A stretch of 64,000 bases of DNA from assembly GCF_042140245.1 (NCBI RefSeq), contig NZ_CP159483.1, positions 1,860,001-1,924,000 on the forward strand, read 5' to 3'. The notes beneath the pieces are model-generated. The model ran no database searches and had not been told where the DNA came from. It was given only the letters and a program-made list of their open reading frames with translations. A program made the translations under genes and the position numbers. This DNA is from MH13 sp042140245. Lineage in GTDB: Bacteria > Pseudomonadota > Alphaproteobacteria > Rhizobiales > MH13. Shown in pieces: positions 8,328-17,245 of the stretch (its first letter is position 1; each line of letters begins with the position of its first letter).

Positions 8328-9527
8328 TTAACGCGTGCGCACAGTGTCGAGTGAACCGTCGATCAGTTCGAACTCGTTGAACACACCATCAGGCTCGCCA
8401 ACATCGCTGAACTCAACGCCTGTGGCGCCGACATAGTCGATTTCGCCGCCAGCAGCGAGGATTTCCAGGCCGCGGGCAAGTTCACCGGCTTGAATCTGTT
8501 CGCCAGGTGCGTTGGCAACAGCCAACATGTTGGCAGCAGCAGCTTCTGACGTGGCTTCACCACCGGCCTGCATGGCCAGCAGGATCAGCGCAGCAGCGTC
8601 ATAGCTCTGACCAACGAACGGACCTTCATGGTTGACGCCAGCGGCGTCAGCCACTGCTGGCCATGGGTTGTCGTCACCAACAGCCGAGCCTGGAACGGTT
8701 CCGTACCAGCTTTCCAGATCTGCGCCGAGATTGTCGACAAGCGATGTACCGAACATGCCGTCGCCACCAACAAAGGTGTCGAATGCGCCGGTGTCGATGG
8801 ACGAGCGGATCACACCCAAACCACCTTGGTCGACATAGCCGAGCACGACCAGAGCGTCGCCACCAGCAGCAGCCAGTGCGCCAACTTCAGCAGAGTAGTC
8901 GCCACGGCCATCTTCGTGCGGAGCCGAAAGGGTGACGGTGCCGCCCATGCCTTCAAATGCGGAAACGAAGGCGTCGGCAAAGCCTTGGCCATAGTCGTTG
9001 TTGGTGAAAGTGACGGCCACTTCATCAATGCCGCGATCCATCACCACTTCAGCAAGCACGATGCCCTGACGTGCGTCAGATGGTGCTGTGCGGAAGAAAA
9101 GACCATTGTCTTCGATATCGGTGAGTGCGGGAGATGTGGCCGATGGCGAAATGTTAACGATGCCCTGCGGGACGGTCGCGTTGTTGATGATGGCTGTCGT
9201 TACGCCGGAGCAGTCAGCGCCCATAATGGCAGCGACGCCCTCAGCAGAGATCAAGCGCTCAGCAGCAGCTGTCGCGGCGGCAGCGTCGATGCAGGTTGAG
9301 TCAGCGCGGACCGAGGACACGGTGGTGCCGCCCAGGAAATTGCCGGAGTCGCTGATTTCGCTCATGGCCAGTTCAGCGCCATCGGCCATGTCTGGCGTCA
9401 GCGATTCAATCGGTCCGGAGAAGCCGAGGATGATGCCAAGCTTAACTTCATCATCCATGGCCAAGACAGCCGACGATGCAGTGATGAGAGCTGCGGTGCT
9501 GAGTCCGGCTAGGAGAACTTTTTTCAT
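8328..9527 (-). CDS. Periplasmic substrate-binding protein of the HAAT (Liv-type) transporter
   Basis: The 399-residue protein begins with a signal peptide (MKKVLLAGLSTAALITASSAVLA) and continues as a Peripla_BP_6 (Leu/Ile/Val-binding-like) fold. LGIILGFSGPIESL opens lobe 1, GADCSGVTTAIINNATV the first binding loop, and VTFTNNDYGQGFADAF the start of lobe 2. It has few basic residues, common for periplasmic proteins of marine bacteria. An AGGGA ribosome site lies 8 bases upstream. It heads the operon and is followed by a stabilising hairpin. Confidence 0.92.
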   Translation of the reverse strand: MKKVLLAGLSTAALITASSAVLAMDDEVKLGIILGFSGPIESLTPDMADGAELAMSEISDSGNFLGGTTVSSVRADSTCIDAAAATAAAERLISAEGVAAIMGADCSGVTTAIINNATVPQGIVNISPSATSPALTDIEDNGLFFRTAPSDARQGIVLAEVVMDRGIDEVAVTFTNNDYGQGFADAFVSAFEGMGGTVTLSAPHEDGRGDYSAEVGALAAAGGDALVVLGYVDQGGLGVIRSSIDTGAFDTFVGGDGMFGTSLVDNLGADLESWYGTVPGSAVGDDNPWPAVADAAGVNHEGPFVGQSYDAAALILLAMQAGGEATSEAAAANMLAVANAPGEQIQAGELARGLEILAAGGEIDYVGATGVEFSDVGEPDGVFNEFELIDGSLDTVRTR

Positions 9528-9712
9528 ACTGTTTTTCCCTGTGAAGAGGATAATGCGGTGTGTTTGTCCGCTTTTTTCTTGCTTCTGCTCATCTGCCTGG
9601 CCGCTTCTGATGTGGTCTGGCGGATGCGCGTACTTTTTCTTAGTTCAAGTCGCCAAAGCCGCGCAACCGTTGATTTTTCGGCGTGGTTTACGTGCAAAGA
9701 CGGTAAAAACGC

Positions 9713-10840
9713 CTACTGGTTGAAGTGCCAGTCAGCTGCCAGGTCAAGAAGGTCACCGTCGGAGAGCTGGTTTCCGTTGACCAAGTAGGTGAGGACGAGG
9801 TCGTGCTCTGGGTAGTAGCGAAGGTCCGCTTCGAAACCATTATAGCCGCCCGCATGGCCGTAGAAGATGCCGAAATCATCTTCATCAATGCCAACGCCGA
9901 GGCCATAGTACGGCTCCAGTGCTGAAGGTGCGATCATGTCATCACGGCTGGCAAACGAGATGATGCGCTGGCTGGCAAAAAGGGCTCGGGCGAAGGCTTC
10001 CAAGTCGCCAACCGTGGTGATCACTGGGCCATCGCCAAGAACGCTGTTCCAGCCGAGCGCGCTGACGTCTTCGCCATCCACATCATAGCCGTGCGCGAAT
10101 TGCGTGCCAGGATCGGGTGGGGCGCCGACCGTTGTTGCCTTCATATCTGCGCGCCGGAAGACCCATCGCTGAAGCGATTGGGCAAGCGATCCGTCCAATG
10201 TCTCAAGAATGTGTCCGAGGATCACATAGTTGGAGTTAGTGTACTCGAACCGCTCGCCTGGTGGGATCGCGGGCGCGTCGTAGGCGTAGGCGAGAGCGTC
10301 TGCAGCGCCCCAGCGAGTAGTGGGTGCTGCGAACGATGCATCCAAGAAATCATTGGTGAGATATTCTGGCAGACCGCTACTGTGGTTGAGCAATTGCTCA
10401 ATGATGACCGTGCCTGCCCGGTCCAGCTGATCGGCGCCAGTTAGCGTTGTTAGAAAGCCGTCAATTGGATCATCCAGGGCGATCCGGCCTTCATCTACGG
10501 CGGTAAGGATCGCGGCCGCCACGATCATCTTGCCTGTCGAGGCAGCGTAGAAGCGCGTGTCCGGGGTGACCTGGGTCTGAGTCTCTCTGTTGGAAACGCC
10601 TGCGGTCACGATCCAGCGCACATCGGGTGTCGAGATCAAGAGCGCGCCGCCAGCGATCTCTTCCTCATCGAGCCAGTTCGAAAACAGTGCCTGAAGCTCT
10701 GTTTCATCAGCCGACTGCGCCAGAGCCCTGTTGGTCATCCAGGTCAGTGCGACAATACCTAACCAGCAGGAGAGCATGGCGACTATGGATGCGCAGGCGA
10801 TGCGTTCTGCCAAAGCAGTGAGACGTGATGTGGTGGTCAT
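9713..10840 (-). CDS. Serine hydrolase of the beta-lactamase (class C)/esterase family
   Basis: The 375-residue protein has a hydrophobic N-terminal anchor or signal (about 13-42) and then a serine-beta-lactamase fold. Visible motifs are S101-T-G-K104 (nucleophile SxxK), Y200-T-N202 (YxN) and HAGG near residue 330 (the KTG equivalent is replaced by HxG, as in EstB-type esterases and D-aminopeptidases). This favours an esterase or peptidase over a true beta-lactamase. It is monocistronic, divergent from the amidase operon. The substrate is unknown. Confidence 0.83.
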   Translation of the reverse strand: MTTTSRLTALAERIACASIVAMLSCWLGIVALTWMTNRALAQSADETELQALFSNWLDEEEIAGGALLISTPDVRWIVTAGVSNRETQTQVTPDTRFYAASTGKMIVAAAILTAVDEGRIALDDPIDGFLTTLTGADQLDRAGTVIIEQLLNHSSGLPEYLTNDFLDASFAAPTTRWGAADALAYAYDAPAIPPGERFEYTNSNYVILGHILETLDGSLAQSLQRWVFRRADMKATTVGAPPDPGTQFAHGYDVDGEDVSALGWNSVLGDGPVITTVGDLEAFARALFASQRIISFASRDDMIAPSALEPYYGLGVGIDEDDFGIFYGHAGGYNGFEADLRYYPEHDLVLTYLVNGNQLSDGDLLDLAADWHFNQ

Positions 10841-10976
10841 GAGGTTTCGTGTGATGTGGAGGGATCGATGTTAGGTTCAACGTAGAGCATGACCGTCTCC
10901 TCGACGAGGCCCGATATTGGCGGTCCTTTGGCATTTGGCATCGCTCTTGCTGCACTGAGCCCAACAGAGAGTTTGT

Positions 10977-12209
10977 ATGATCACCTTTTCCCAACCCCAA
11001 ACAACGATGCCTGATCCGCTTGATGCTTTCATGGCGCACGCGCCCTACGCGCTGGATGGCTATGCGTTTACGCCTGTGGATGGCCCGCTGGCTGGGCATT
11101 CTTTGGGTGTTAAAGACCTGTTCGATGTTGCCGGTTTGAAGACTGGAGCCGGGTCGCCTGTTTGGCTGGACAGCACATTGAATGCTGATGCCCATGCGCC
11201 AGCCGTCGCCGCGTTGCTGCAAGCCGGTGCACGCTTTGTGGGCAAAACGCTGACCGATGAACTGGCATGGAGCCTGAACGGCGAGAACGCCCATTATGGT
11301 ACGCCGATCAACCCTGCGGCGTCTGGCCGTATTCCTGGAGGGTCATCGGCTGGGTCCGCTGCGGCTGTTGCGGGTGATTTGGTTGAGATCGCTTTGGGGT
11401 CCGACACGGGCGGTTCGGTTCGCTTGCCGGCGAGCTATTGCGGCATTTGGGGTCTGCGCCCGACGCATGGGCGCATTGATCTTCGCGGCGCGGTGCCTCT
11501 GGCGCCGAGCTTCGACACGGTTGGCTGGTTTTCCAAATCGTCGGAGTTGATGGTCAAAACTGGCGCTGTACTGATGACCGACGGCGGGGTTGGCGCCGCG
11601 CCAGATCGGCTGCTGCTGGCTGAGGACATGTTTGCGCGTGTCGATGACAGTTTGCGCGATGCGCTGCTGGCTAAAGCTATGCTCGTTGCCGAGCGATTGG
11701 ACCTGACGCTTGAAACCATCACGCTGGCACCTGATGACGGTGATCTGGGTGACCTTGAGGCTTGGCGTCTTGTCTTCCGGGTCTGCCAATCTGCTGAAGC
11801 CTGGCAGGTGCACGGTGCCTGGGTGGAGGCCGAGCAACCTGAGCTTGGTCCGGGCATCAAAGATCGCTTTGCCTATGCCAAGGGGCTTGATGCTGGTGAG
11901 GTTGCACAGGCGCAGGGCAAGCGCGAGGACATCGCGGCCTATCTGGCGGGGACGCTCCTGCCTGGAACGCTCTTGTTGGTGCCTGGTGCGGCTGGCATTG
12001 CGCCATTGCGTGGTCTGGAAGGCCCGGTTCTGGACGACATCCGCAATCGTGCGCTTGAAATCCTTTCCCCTTCTGGCCTCGGGCGCTTGCCGCAGCTTGC
12101 CGTGCCAGCGCTTTCTACCCCGGACGGTCCACTCGGTTTGGGCATCGTCGGATGGTCAGGTGCTGATGAGGTGCTGCTCGGCCTTGGTCTCGATCTGGAG
12201 GGTCTATGA
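10977..12209 (+). CDS. Amidase-signature family hydrolase (AtzE/HpxY-like)
   Basis: This is a Ser-cisSer-Lys amidase. K46 lies in GVKDLFD, the cis-Ser in GGSSAGSAAA (121-130), and the nucleophile S148 in GSDTGGSVRLP. At 410 residues it is shorter than GatA, in the range of small amidases. AGAGA lies just upstream of the ATG at 10977. It overlaps the next gene by 4 bases and is followed two genes later by an AtzH/HpxZ-like protein, a known partner in carboxybiuret or oxalurate catabolism. The likely role is hydrolysis of a ureide or amide intermediate; the exact substrate is unknown. Confidence 0.85.
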   Translation: MITFSQPQTTMPDPLDAFMAHAPYALDGYAFTPVDGPLAGHSLGVKDLFDVAGLKTGAGSPVWLDSTLNADAHAPAVAALLQAGARFVGKTLTDELAWSLNGENAHYGTPINPAASGRIPGGSSAGSAAAVAGDLVEIALGSDTGGSVRLPASYCGIWGLRPTHGRIDLRGAVPLAPSFDTVGWFSKSSELMVKTGAVLMTDGGVGAAPDRLLLAEDMFARVDDSLRDALLAKAMLVAERLDLTLETITLAPDDGDLGDLEAWRLVFRVCQSAEAWQVHGAWVEAEQPELGPGIKDRFAYAKGLDAGEVAQAQGKREDIAAYLAGTLLPGTLLLVPGAAGIAPLRGLEGPVLDDIRNRALEILSPSGLGRLPQLAVPALSTPDGPLGLGIVGWSGADEVLLGLGLDLEGL

Positions 12210-13006
12210 GCCGGTTCGATCATCTGACGCCGCTTGGGCCCAATGCGCGCAACCGCTGGAAGGTGGGCGAGGGGGCTGCCGATCTTGTGCGCACGCACGC
12301 GCCGCCGAGACCGGCGGAGATAGAGGCCAACCCCAAACCAGTGCGGGTCGATCTGGCGCGTAGCGCGCTGATCGTTATCGATATGCAGAACGATTTTTGC
12401 CACGCTGATGGTTGGCTTGCGGGCATCGGGGTGGACGTCATGGGGGCGGGTTCAGCAATCAAACCGCTGCAAGCCGTGCTCCCCGCAGCGCGGATGGCAG
12501 GTATGCCTGTTGTTTGGGTGAACTGGGGCAATCGGCAGGACCTTGCCAACATCTCGCCGGCCTTACGGCATGTCTATGATGGTGCGGGAGCGGGCGGCGG
12601 TTTGGGAGATGCGATTGGTCCGCGCAAAGCACCGGTGCTTGAAAAGGATAGTTGGGGGGCGGCCATTGTTGACGAGTTGGAGCCCGAGCCCAGCGACATC
12701 TTTGTCGACAAGTGCCGCATGTCCGGCTTTTGGGATACGCCGCTCGACAGCATCTTGCGGAACCTGAAAGTCGATACGCTGTTCTTCGGGGGTGTGAACG
12801 CTGATCAATGCGTTCTGCATACGCTCGCGGACGCCAGCTTCCTTGGCTACGACACGCTGCTTTTTGAAGACGCCAGTGCCACCACCAATCCAGATTTCTG
12901 CATGCAAGCCACGCTGCACAATGCGCGGCAGATTTTCGGTTTCACCCTGACATCAGACGCTTTCGTTTCCGCCATAGAAACGAAACGTGAAGGAGAACAC
13001 GCATGA
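12206..13006 (+). CDS. Isochorismatase-fold cysteine hydrolase, RutB-like
   Basis: The protein (266 residues) carries the D-K-C triad: D59 in VIDMQNDF, K169 in DKCRMSGF and C202 in GVNADQCVLHT. The region from KDSWGAAIVDEL through FWDTPLDSILR resembles RutB, the ureidoacrylate amidohydrolase of uracil catabolism, more than nicotinamidases. The active-site loop reads NADQC rather than the RutB-type TNVC, so a different ureide substrate is plausible. It is coupled by 4-base overlaps to the amidase and the cupin. Confidence 0.83.
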   Translation: MSRFDHLTPLGPNARNRWKVGEGAADLVRTHAPPRPAEIEANPKPVRVDLARSALIVIDMQNDFCHADGWLAGIGVDVMGAGSAIKPLQAVLPAARMAGMPVVWVNWGNRQDLANISPALRHVYDGAGAGGGLGDAIGPRKAPVLEKDSWGAAIVDELEPEPSDIFVDKCRMSGFWDTPLDSILRNLKVDTLFFGGVNADQCVLHTLADASFLGYDTLLFEDASATTNPDFCMQATLHNARQIFGFTLTSDAFVSAIETKREGEHA

Positions 13007-13443
13007 CCCCCCAGGTTGTCGCCAAGGCGCCCGCTGACCTTAAAGCCTATAAAATCAGCCCGAACGACACGAACTATTTTGCCTGCCTTGCCGACCCGGT
13101 GGCTGAGGGTGTCCCGTTCACTTTCATCGTGGAGATCTATGAGAAGGGTGGTGCCACTCCACCCAACACGCACAGCATTGCGCACGAGTTTTTCTTCATT
13201 CTGGAAGGCACTGGCAAAGGCTATTGCGATGGGGTTGAGGTTGATCTTGCGCCAGGTTCCTCGCTGCTCATCCCGCCGGGCAAAGAGCATGTTGTTGAGA
13301 ATACCGGAGAGGGAAAACTCTACGCGCTCTGCGCCATGGTGCCGAACGAAGAGTTCGCTGAACTCATCCATTCTGGCCAAGAGGTGCCACTAACGGATGA
13401 CGACTTGGCAGTGATCTCGCGGCGTGTGCCGGTTGCCGCCTGA
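13003..13443 (+). CDS. Cupin-domain protein
   Basis: This is a single-domain cupin of 146 residues. The first motif is degenerate around PNTHSIAHEFFFILEGTG, and the second follows as GSSLLIPPGKEHVVENTG. The His residues and Glu could bind a metal. Cupins in nitrogen-ring catabolic operons act as isomerases, lyases or ureidoglycolate-lyase-like enzymes, but none of these can be assigned here. It shares overlapping stop and start codons with both neighbours. Confidence 0.8.
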   Translation: MTPQVVAKAPADLKAYKISPNDTNYFACLADPVAEGVPFTFIVEIYEKGGATPPNTHSIAHEFFFILEGTGKGYCDGVEVDLAPGSSLLIPPGKEHVVENTGEGKLYALCAMVPNEEFAELIHSGQEVPLTDDDLAVISRRVPVAA

Positions 13444-13835
13444 TGGTCATCAATGACCCCCAGATATTGGCTGAGGTTGAGTTTGTTTTTGCGCGCTACG
13501 AAGCTGCTTTGATCAGCAACGACGTGACGGTTCTTGATGAATTGTTTTGGGGTTCTGCGCACACCATTCGCTATGGCCCAGCCGAAAGCCTTTATGGGCA
13601 AGATGAGATTTTGGCGTTTCGCAAGGCGCGCCCGTCGGCTGGATTGGATCGCATGCTTCGCCGAACGGTGATCACCACGTTTGGCAATGATCATGCGACC
13701 GCGAACACTGAGTTCATCCGCGAGGGAACGACCAAGATCGGACGGCAATCGCAGACCTGGGTGCGGATGTTGGAAGGCTGGAGAGTGGTGGCCGCCCACG
13801 TATCTCTGCGTGAGCGAACTGAGGATGATGCATGA
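13443..13835 (+). CDS. AtzH/HpxZ-like (DUF3225, SnoaL/NTF2-fold) protein
   Basis: At 130 residues this matches the AtzH/HpxZ family: an NTF2-like fold beginning with a VEFVFARYEAALISNDV helix, then LDELFW, HTIRYGPAESLYG and the ending W-R-V-V-A-A-H-V-S. HpxZ is encoded with the oxalurate amidohydrolase genes, and AtzH with the AtzE/AtzG amidase. Its biochemical role in those pathways is not settled. Here it lies beside an AtzE-like amidase, supporting ureide catabolism. It overlaps the FAD oxidase gene by 4 bases. Confidence 0.8.
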   Translation: MVINDPQILAEVEFVFARYEAALISNDVTVLDELFWGSAHTIRYGPAESLYGQDEILAFRKARPSAGLDRMLRRTVITTFGNDHATANTEFIREGTTKIGRQSQTWVRMLEGWRVVAAHVSLRERTEDDA

Positions 13836-15196
13836 GCCTGGCCTATGATCTTGATCGGCAAAGATATGACCTCTCGGCCTTTCGTAAGGCGGTCTCGGGC
13901 ATCAAGCTGTTTGATGATGCAGTTACGCTGAAGCGGCGCAGCCGCGACTACTACTGGTTCAGCCCCATCGCCAAAGCGGCGCTTGATGGCAAGCAGGCTG
14001 ATCTTGTTGCGGTGCCGCACAGCATTGACGAGGTGATGGCGATTGCTTCGGCGGCCGCCCGGTTGCGTATCCCAGTTACAGTCCGTGGCCTTGGAACTGG
14101 CACCTATGGGCAAGCGGTTCCGCTTTATGGCGGGGTGGTGCTCGACTTTTCCGAGATGACGGCGATCATGCAGGTCGGCCCTGATGGGTTCACTGCCGAG
14201 TCCGGGGCCAAGGTGCATGATGTGGAGCTGGCCGCGCGCGCCCAAGGGTTGGAGCTGCGCATGCACCCCTCAACCAAGAAAATGGCAACCATAGGCGGCT
14301 ATTTCTGTGGAGGCTCCGGTGGCATCGGCTCGGTCACCTGGGGTGGGCTGCGCGAGGAGGGCAATCTGCACGGCGCCACCGTTGTGACGCTTGACGAAGA
14401 GCCGAAGTTGATCACGCTTACCGGTCTCGACACGGGTCTGGTGAACCGCACTTTTGGGTCTACCGGTATCGTGTTTGATGTGTCTGCGCCGCTTGAACCA
14501 ACACGGCCCTGGCAGGACGTTGTGGCAAGCTTTGCTGACTTCGATGAGGCGTTGGCGTTTGCTCACGATGTGGCAGCTGATGATAGCATCGCCAAGCGGC
14601 TGGTCTCCTTTCATGTTGCGAGCTGCGCGCACTATCTGCGACCTCTGATCCCGGGCTTAGAGGCTGGGCATTGCGCGGTGCTGATGATGATCGATCAGCG
14701 GGACCTGGAAAAACTCGATCAGAGCTCGATCATCCTGTCGGAAGCAAGCGATGAGCGTGAGGCTGACCCCAAAAGGCTGCCAATCTATGAGATGGCCTGG
14801 GGCCACACCACGCTGCACGCGTTGAAAGAGAACCGGAACCTCTCTTACTTGCAAACGCTCTTTCCGCCGGGGCGCATCATTGAAACCGCGACGCAGATGC
14901 ATCACGCGCTGGGCGATGAGTTGCCGTTGCACATGGAGTTCATCCGGTACGAAGGTGAGCTGGCCGCTAATGGCGCTCAGCTTTGGCCGTACACGTCGCC
15001 GGAGCGATTGGCGCAGATCATCGCCATGCATGAAGATGCGGGCATTCCGGTAGCAAACCCGCATGTGTTCACCGTGGAGGATGGCTCACGGCACAAGCGC
15101 GTGCCCGGTGATCAGTTGGCGTTCAAGGCCAAAGTGGATCCGCACGGTCTGCTCAACCCCGGCAAAATGCCGAGCTATGTGCCAGTCATGCCGTGA
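13832..15196 (+). CDS. FAD-binding oxidoreductase (GlcD/PCMH family)
   Basis: This is a flavoenzyme of 454 residues with the PCMH-type FAD fold: VRGLGTGTYGQAVPLYGG near residues 85-103 binds the pyrophosphate, and the TIGGYFCGGSGGIGS segment is a second FAD contact. The C terminus ends in GLLNPGKMPSY, the usual GlcD/LldD-like ending. Relatives oxidise 2-hydroxy acids, aldose sugars or lactams. It is the last gene of the amidase operon; a separate transporter unit starts 207 bases later. Confidence 0.85.
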   Translation: MSLAYDLDRQRYDLSAFRKAVSGIKLFDDAVTLKRRSRDYYWFSPIAKAALDGKQADLVAVPHSIDEVMAIASAAARLRIPVTVRGLGTGTYGQAVPLYGGVVLDFSEMTAIMQVGPDGFTAESGAKVHDVELAARAQGLELRMHPSTKKMATIGGYFCGGSGGIGSVTWGGLREEGNLHGATVVTLDEEPKLITLTGLDTGLVNRTFGSTGIVFDVSAPLEPTRPWQDVVASFADFDEALAFAHDVAADDSIAKRLVSFHVASCAHYLRPLIPGLEAGHCAVLMMIDQRDLEKLDQSSIILSEASDEREADPKRLPIYEMAWGHTTLHALKENRNLSYLQTLFPPGRIIETATQMHHALGDELPLHMEFIRYEGELAANGAQLWPYTSPERLAQIIAMHEDAGIPVANPHVFTVEDGSRHKRVPGDQLAFKAKVDPHGLLNPGKMPSYVPVMP

Positions 15197-15361
15197 CGGT
15201 GTGCATAACGTCTGCCTAATTTATTGGCAAAGCAGCGTGCAATAGGAATGAATGTTGGGCATGATGCAAAAATGTGCAGGAGTCGCGCTTTCTGCTGCTT
15301 GCCGCCCTTTCACCTGCCCATTACCGCTGAGTCAGTCGGCGCAGCAGATCATCTTGCGCCC

Positions 15362-15377
15362 CGGACCATTTGGTCCG
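15362..15377. promoter_or_regulatory. RutR-core palindrome upstream of the transporter
   Basis: CGGACCATTTGGTCCG is symmetric except for its two central bases. Its 12-base core GACCA-N2-TGGTC is identical to the core of the E. coli RutR box TTGACCANNTGGTCAA; the outer two bases on each side differ. It lies 27 bases before the ATG of the binding-protein gene at 15404. The RutR assignment is inference based on the better matches at 26508 and 42350. Confidence 0.6.
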
Positions 15378-15403
15378 CTTTGTTTGGTTGAGGAGAGACA
15401 CCA

Positions 15404-16423
15404 ATGGATCGCAAATCAATGAGCCGCGCTGTTTTGGCCGCCACGCTAAGCGTTGGCATGGGCGCAACATCTGCCGCCGCCACTGACATTCGCTTTATGA
15501 TGGATTGGGCCTGGCAGGGACCGCAGGCTTTCGCTCTGATGGCGCGCAACTCCGGCTGCTTTGAAGAAGGCGGCGTGAACATTTCCATGGACCGTGGTTT
15601 CGGGTCAGGTCGCGTGCCGGTGGAGCTTGCCGGCGGCAACTATGATATGGGCCTGGCCGACATCAACCCGACCATTAAGTTCCGTGCTGAAAACCCCGAC
15701 AGCGATTTGATCGCCGTTGCCGTGCTGTTTGCCGGTTCTCCGCTGGTGGCCGTTGTGGCTGCTGACAGCGACATCACCGAACCTGCTGATTTTGAGGGCA
15801 CAACGCTTGCCGCGCCTGATTTTGATGCGGGCCGCCAGCTCTTCCCCATTTTTGCTGCCGCTACAGGAATTGATGATTCCACCGTTGAGTGGATTTCTGT
15901 GAGCCCAGAGCTGCGCGAGCCGATGCTGGTGCGGGGCGAGGCCGATGGCATCACCGGCTTTATTACCTCCTCAACGATCTCGCTTGATCGCCTGGGCATG
16001 GGCACCGATGAGCAACGGGTGTTCCGCTACAAGGATTTCGACGTGGAGCTCTATTCCACCTCTATCCTTACCAGCCGTGCTTTCGCCGAAGAAAACCCAG
16101 AGGCTGTCAGTACTGTTGTGGCGTGCATGATCAATGGCGTGCAGATGGCCATGGCCGATCCTGAGGCTGCCATGGAGGCGCTCTTGGACCACGAGCCGCT
16201 GACTGATCCAGAGGTTGAGCTGCGTCGTTGGCGGATCACCATGGAAGAGATGATCACCACGCCTGCAGTGGTGGAAAGCGGCATTTCGACCATCGATCCG
16301 GACTATTTCCAACGCTCCATCGCCTCGGTTGAGGATGCCTATGGTCTGCCTAATGTGCTGAGCGTGGATGACATCTTCAGCGATGCCTATCTGCCGCCCG
16401 CTGAAGAGCGTATGCTGCCTTAA
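15404..16423 (+). CDS. NMT1/THI5-type periplasmic substrate-binding protein
   Basis: The protein has 339 residues with a signal peptide ending near ATSAAAT, then an SsuA/THI5-like fold (IRFMMDWAWQGPQAFALMARNSGCFEEGGVN, start of lobe 1). The D-W-x-W-x-G-P-Q start is typical of transporters for pyrimidine-like, thiamine-precursor or nitrile and amide compounds. GAGGAGAG lies 8 bases before the ATG. The neighbouring catabolic operon suggests a ureide or N-heterocycle as ligand. Confidence 0.85.
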   Translation: MDRKSMSRAVLAATLSVGMGATSAAATDIRFMMDWAWQGPQAFALMARNSGCFEEGGVNISMDRGFGSGRVPVELAGGNYDMGLADINPTIKFRAENPDSDLIAVAVLFAGSPLVAVVAADSDITEPADFEGTTLAAPDFDAGRQLFPIFAAATGIDDSTVEWISVSPELREPMLVRGEADGITGFITSSTISLDRLGMGTDEQRVFRYKDFDVELYSTSILTSRAFAEENPEAVSTVVACMINGVQMAMADPEAAMEALLDHEPLTDPEVELRRWRITMEEMITTPAVVESGISTIDPDYFQRSIASVEDAYGLPNVLSVDDIFSDAYLPPAEERMLP

Positions 16424-16447
16424 CAGCCAAAGCCTGGAGGCGATTTC

Positions 16448-17245
16448 ATGGGGACTGGATTTGTCGATATCGACAATGTGGCTCTGCGTTACGGTGGTGA
16501 AGCCACCGGCACGCTTGCCCTGTCGGGGATGAACCTATCGGTTGGCAAAGGCGAATTCATCGCCGTCGTCGGGCCTTCCGGTTGTGGCAAGTCCACCCTC
16601 ATGAAAGCTATGTCAGGCCTTTGGCCTGTGACGTCCGGCGGCGTTTCTGTCGCCGGGCAAACTGTGTCTGGCCCGCTTTCTATGGTGGGCATGGCCTTTC
16701 AGGCGGCAACGCTTCTGCCGTGGCGCACCACGCTTGATAACGTAATGCTGCCGCTGGAAATCACCCAGCCTTATCGCTCAGAGTTTATGCAGAAGAAGAG
16801 CCAGTTCCGCGACAAAGCGCGGGCGCTTTTGAAGCTTGTGGGCCTTGAAGGGTTTGACGAAAAATATCCCTGGCAGCTTTCCGGTGGCATGCAGCAGCGC
16901 GTCTCGCTCTGCCGGGCGCTGATCCACGAGCCAGCCCTGTTGATGCTGGATGAGCCGTTTGCGGCGCTCGATATGTTCACCCGTGAAGAGTTGTGGGGTG
17001 TGCTGCAAGAGGTTTGGATGACCAAAAATCCAACGGTCATTCTGGTGACGCACGATCTGCGTGAGGCGGTTTATCTCGCCGACAAAGTGTATGTGATGAG
17101 TTCGCGCCCTGGCCGCATCATCCATGAGCGCGATATCGAATTCGCCCGTCCGCGTGATCTCGATATCACTTTCCGCCCGGACTTTGGCGACATCGCGCAC
17201 GATCTGCGCGATCATATCTACACCGCGCGACAGGATGCTGCGTAA
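16448..17245 (+). CDS. ABC transporter ATP-binding protein (SsuB/TauB-like)
   Basis: The 265-residue ATPase has Walker A GPSGCGKST, signature LSGGMQQRVSLCRAL, Walker B LLMLDEPFAALD and the switch VTHDLREAV. The strong ribosome site GGAGGCG precedes its ATG. It shares one base (TAATG) with the permease gene. It powers the importer of the preceding binding protein. Confidence 0.92.
   Translation: MGTGFVDIDNVALRYGGEATGTLALSGMNLSVGKGEFIAVVGPSGCGKSTLMKAMSGLWPVTSGGVSVAGQTVSGPLSMVGMAFQAATLLPWRTTLDNVMLPLEITQPYRSEFMQKKSQFRDKARALLKLVGLEGFDEKYPWQLSGGMQQRVSLCRALIHEPALLMLDEPFAALDMFTREELWGVLQEVWMTKNPTVILVTHDLREAVYLADKVYVMSSRPGRIIHERDIEFARPRDLDITFRPDFGDIAHDLRDHIYTARQDAA

Noticed and set aside
9713..10840. 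True antibiotic beta-lactamase
   Set aside because: The third motif is HxG rather than KTG and there is no AmpR-type regulator; an esterase or peptidase role is more likely.
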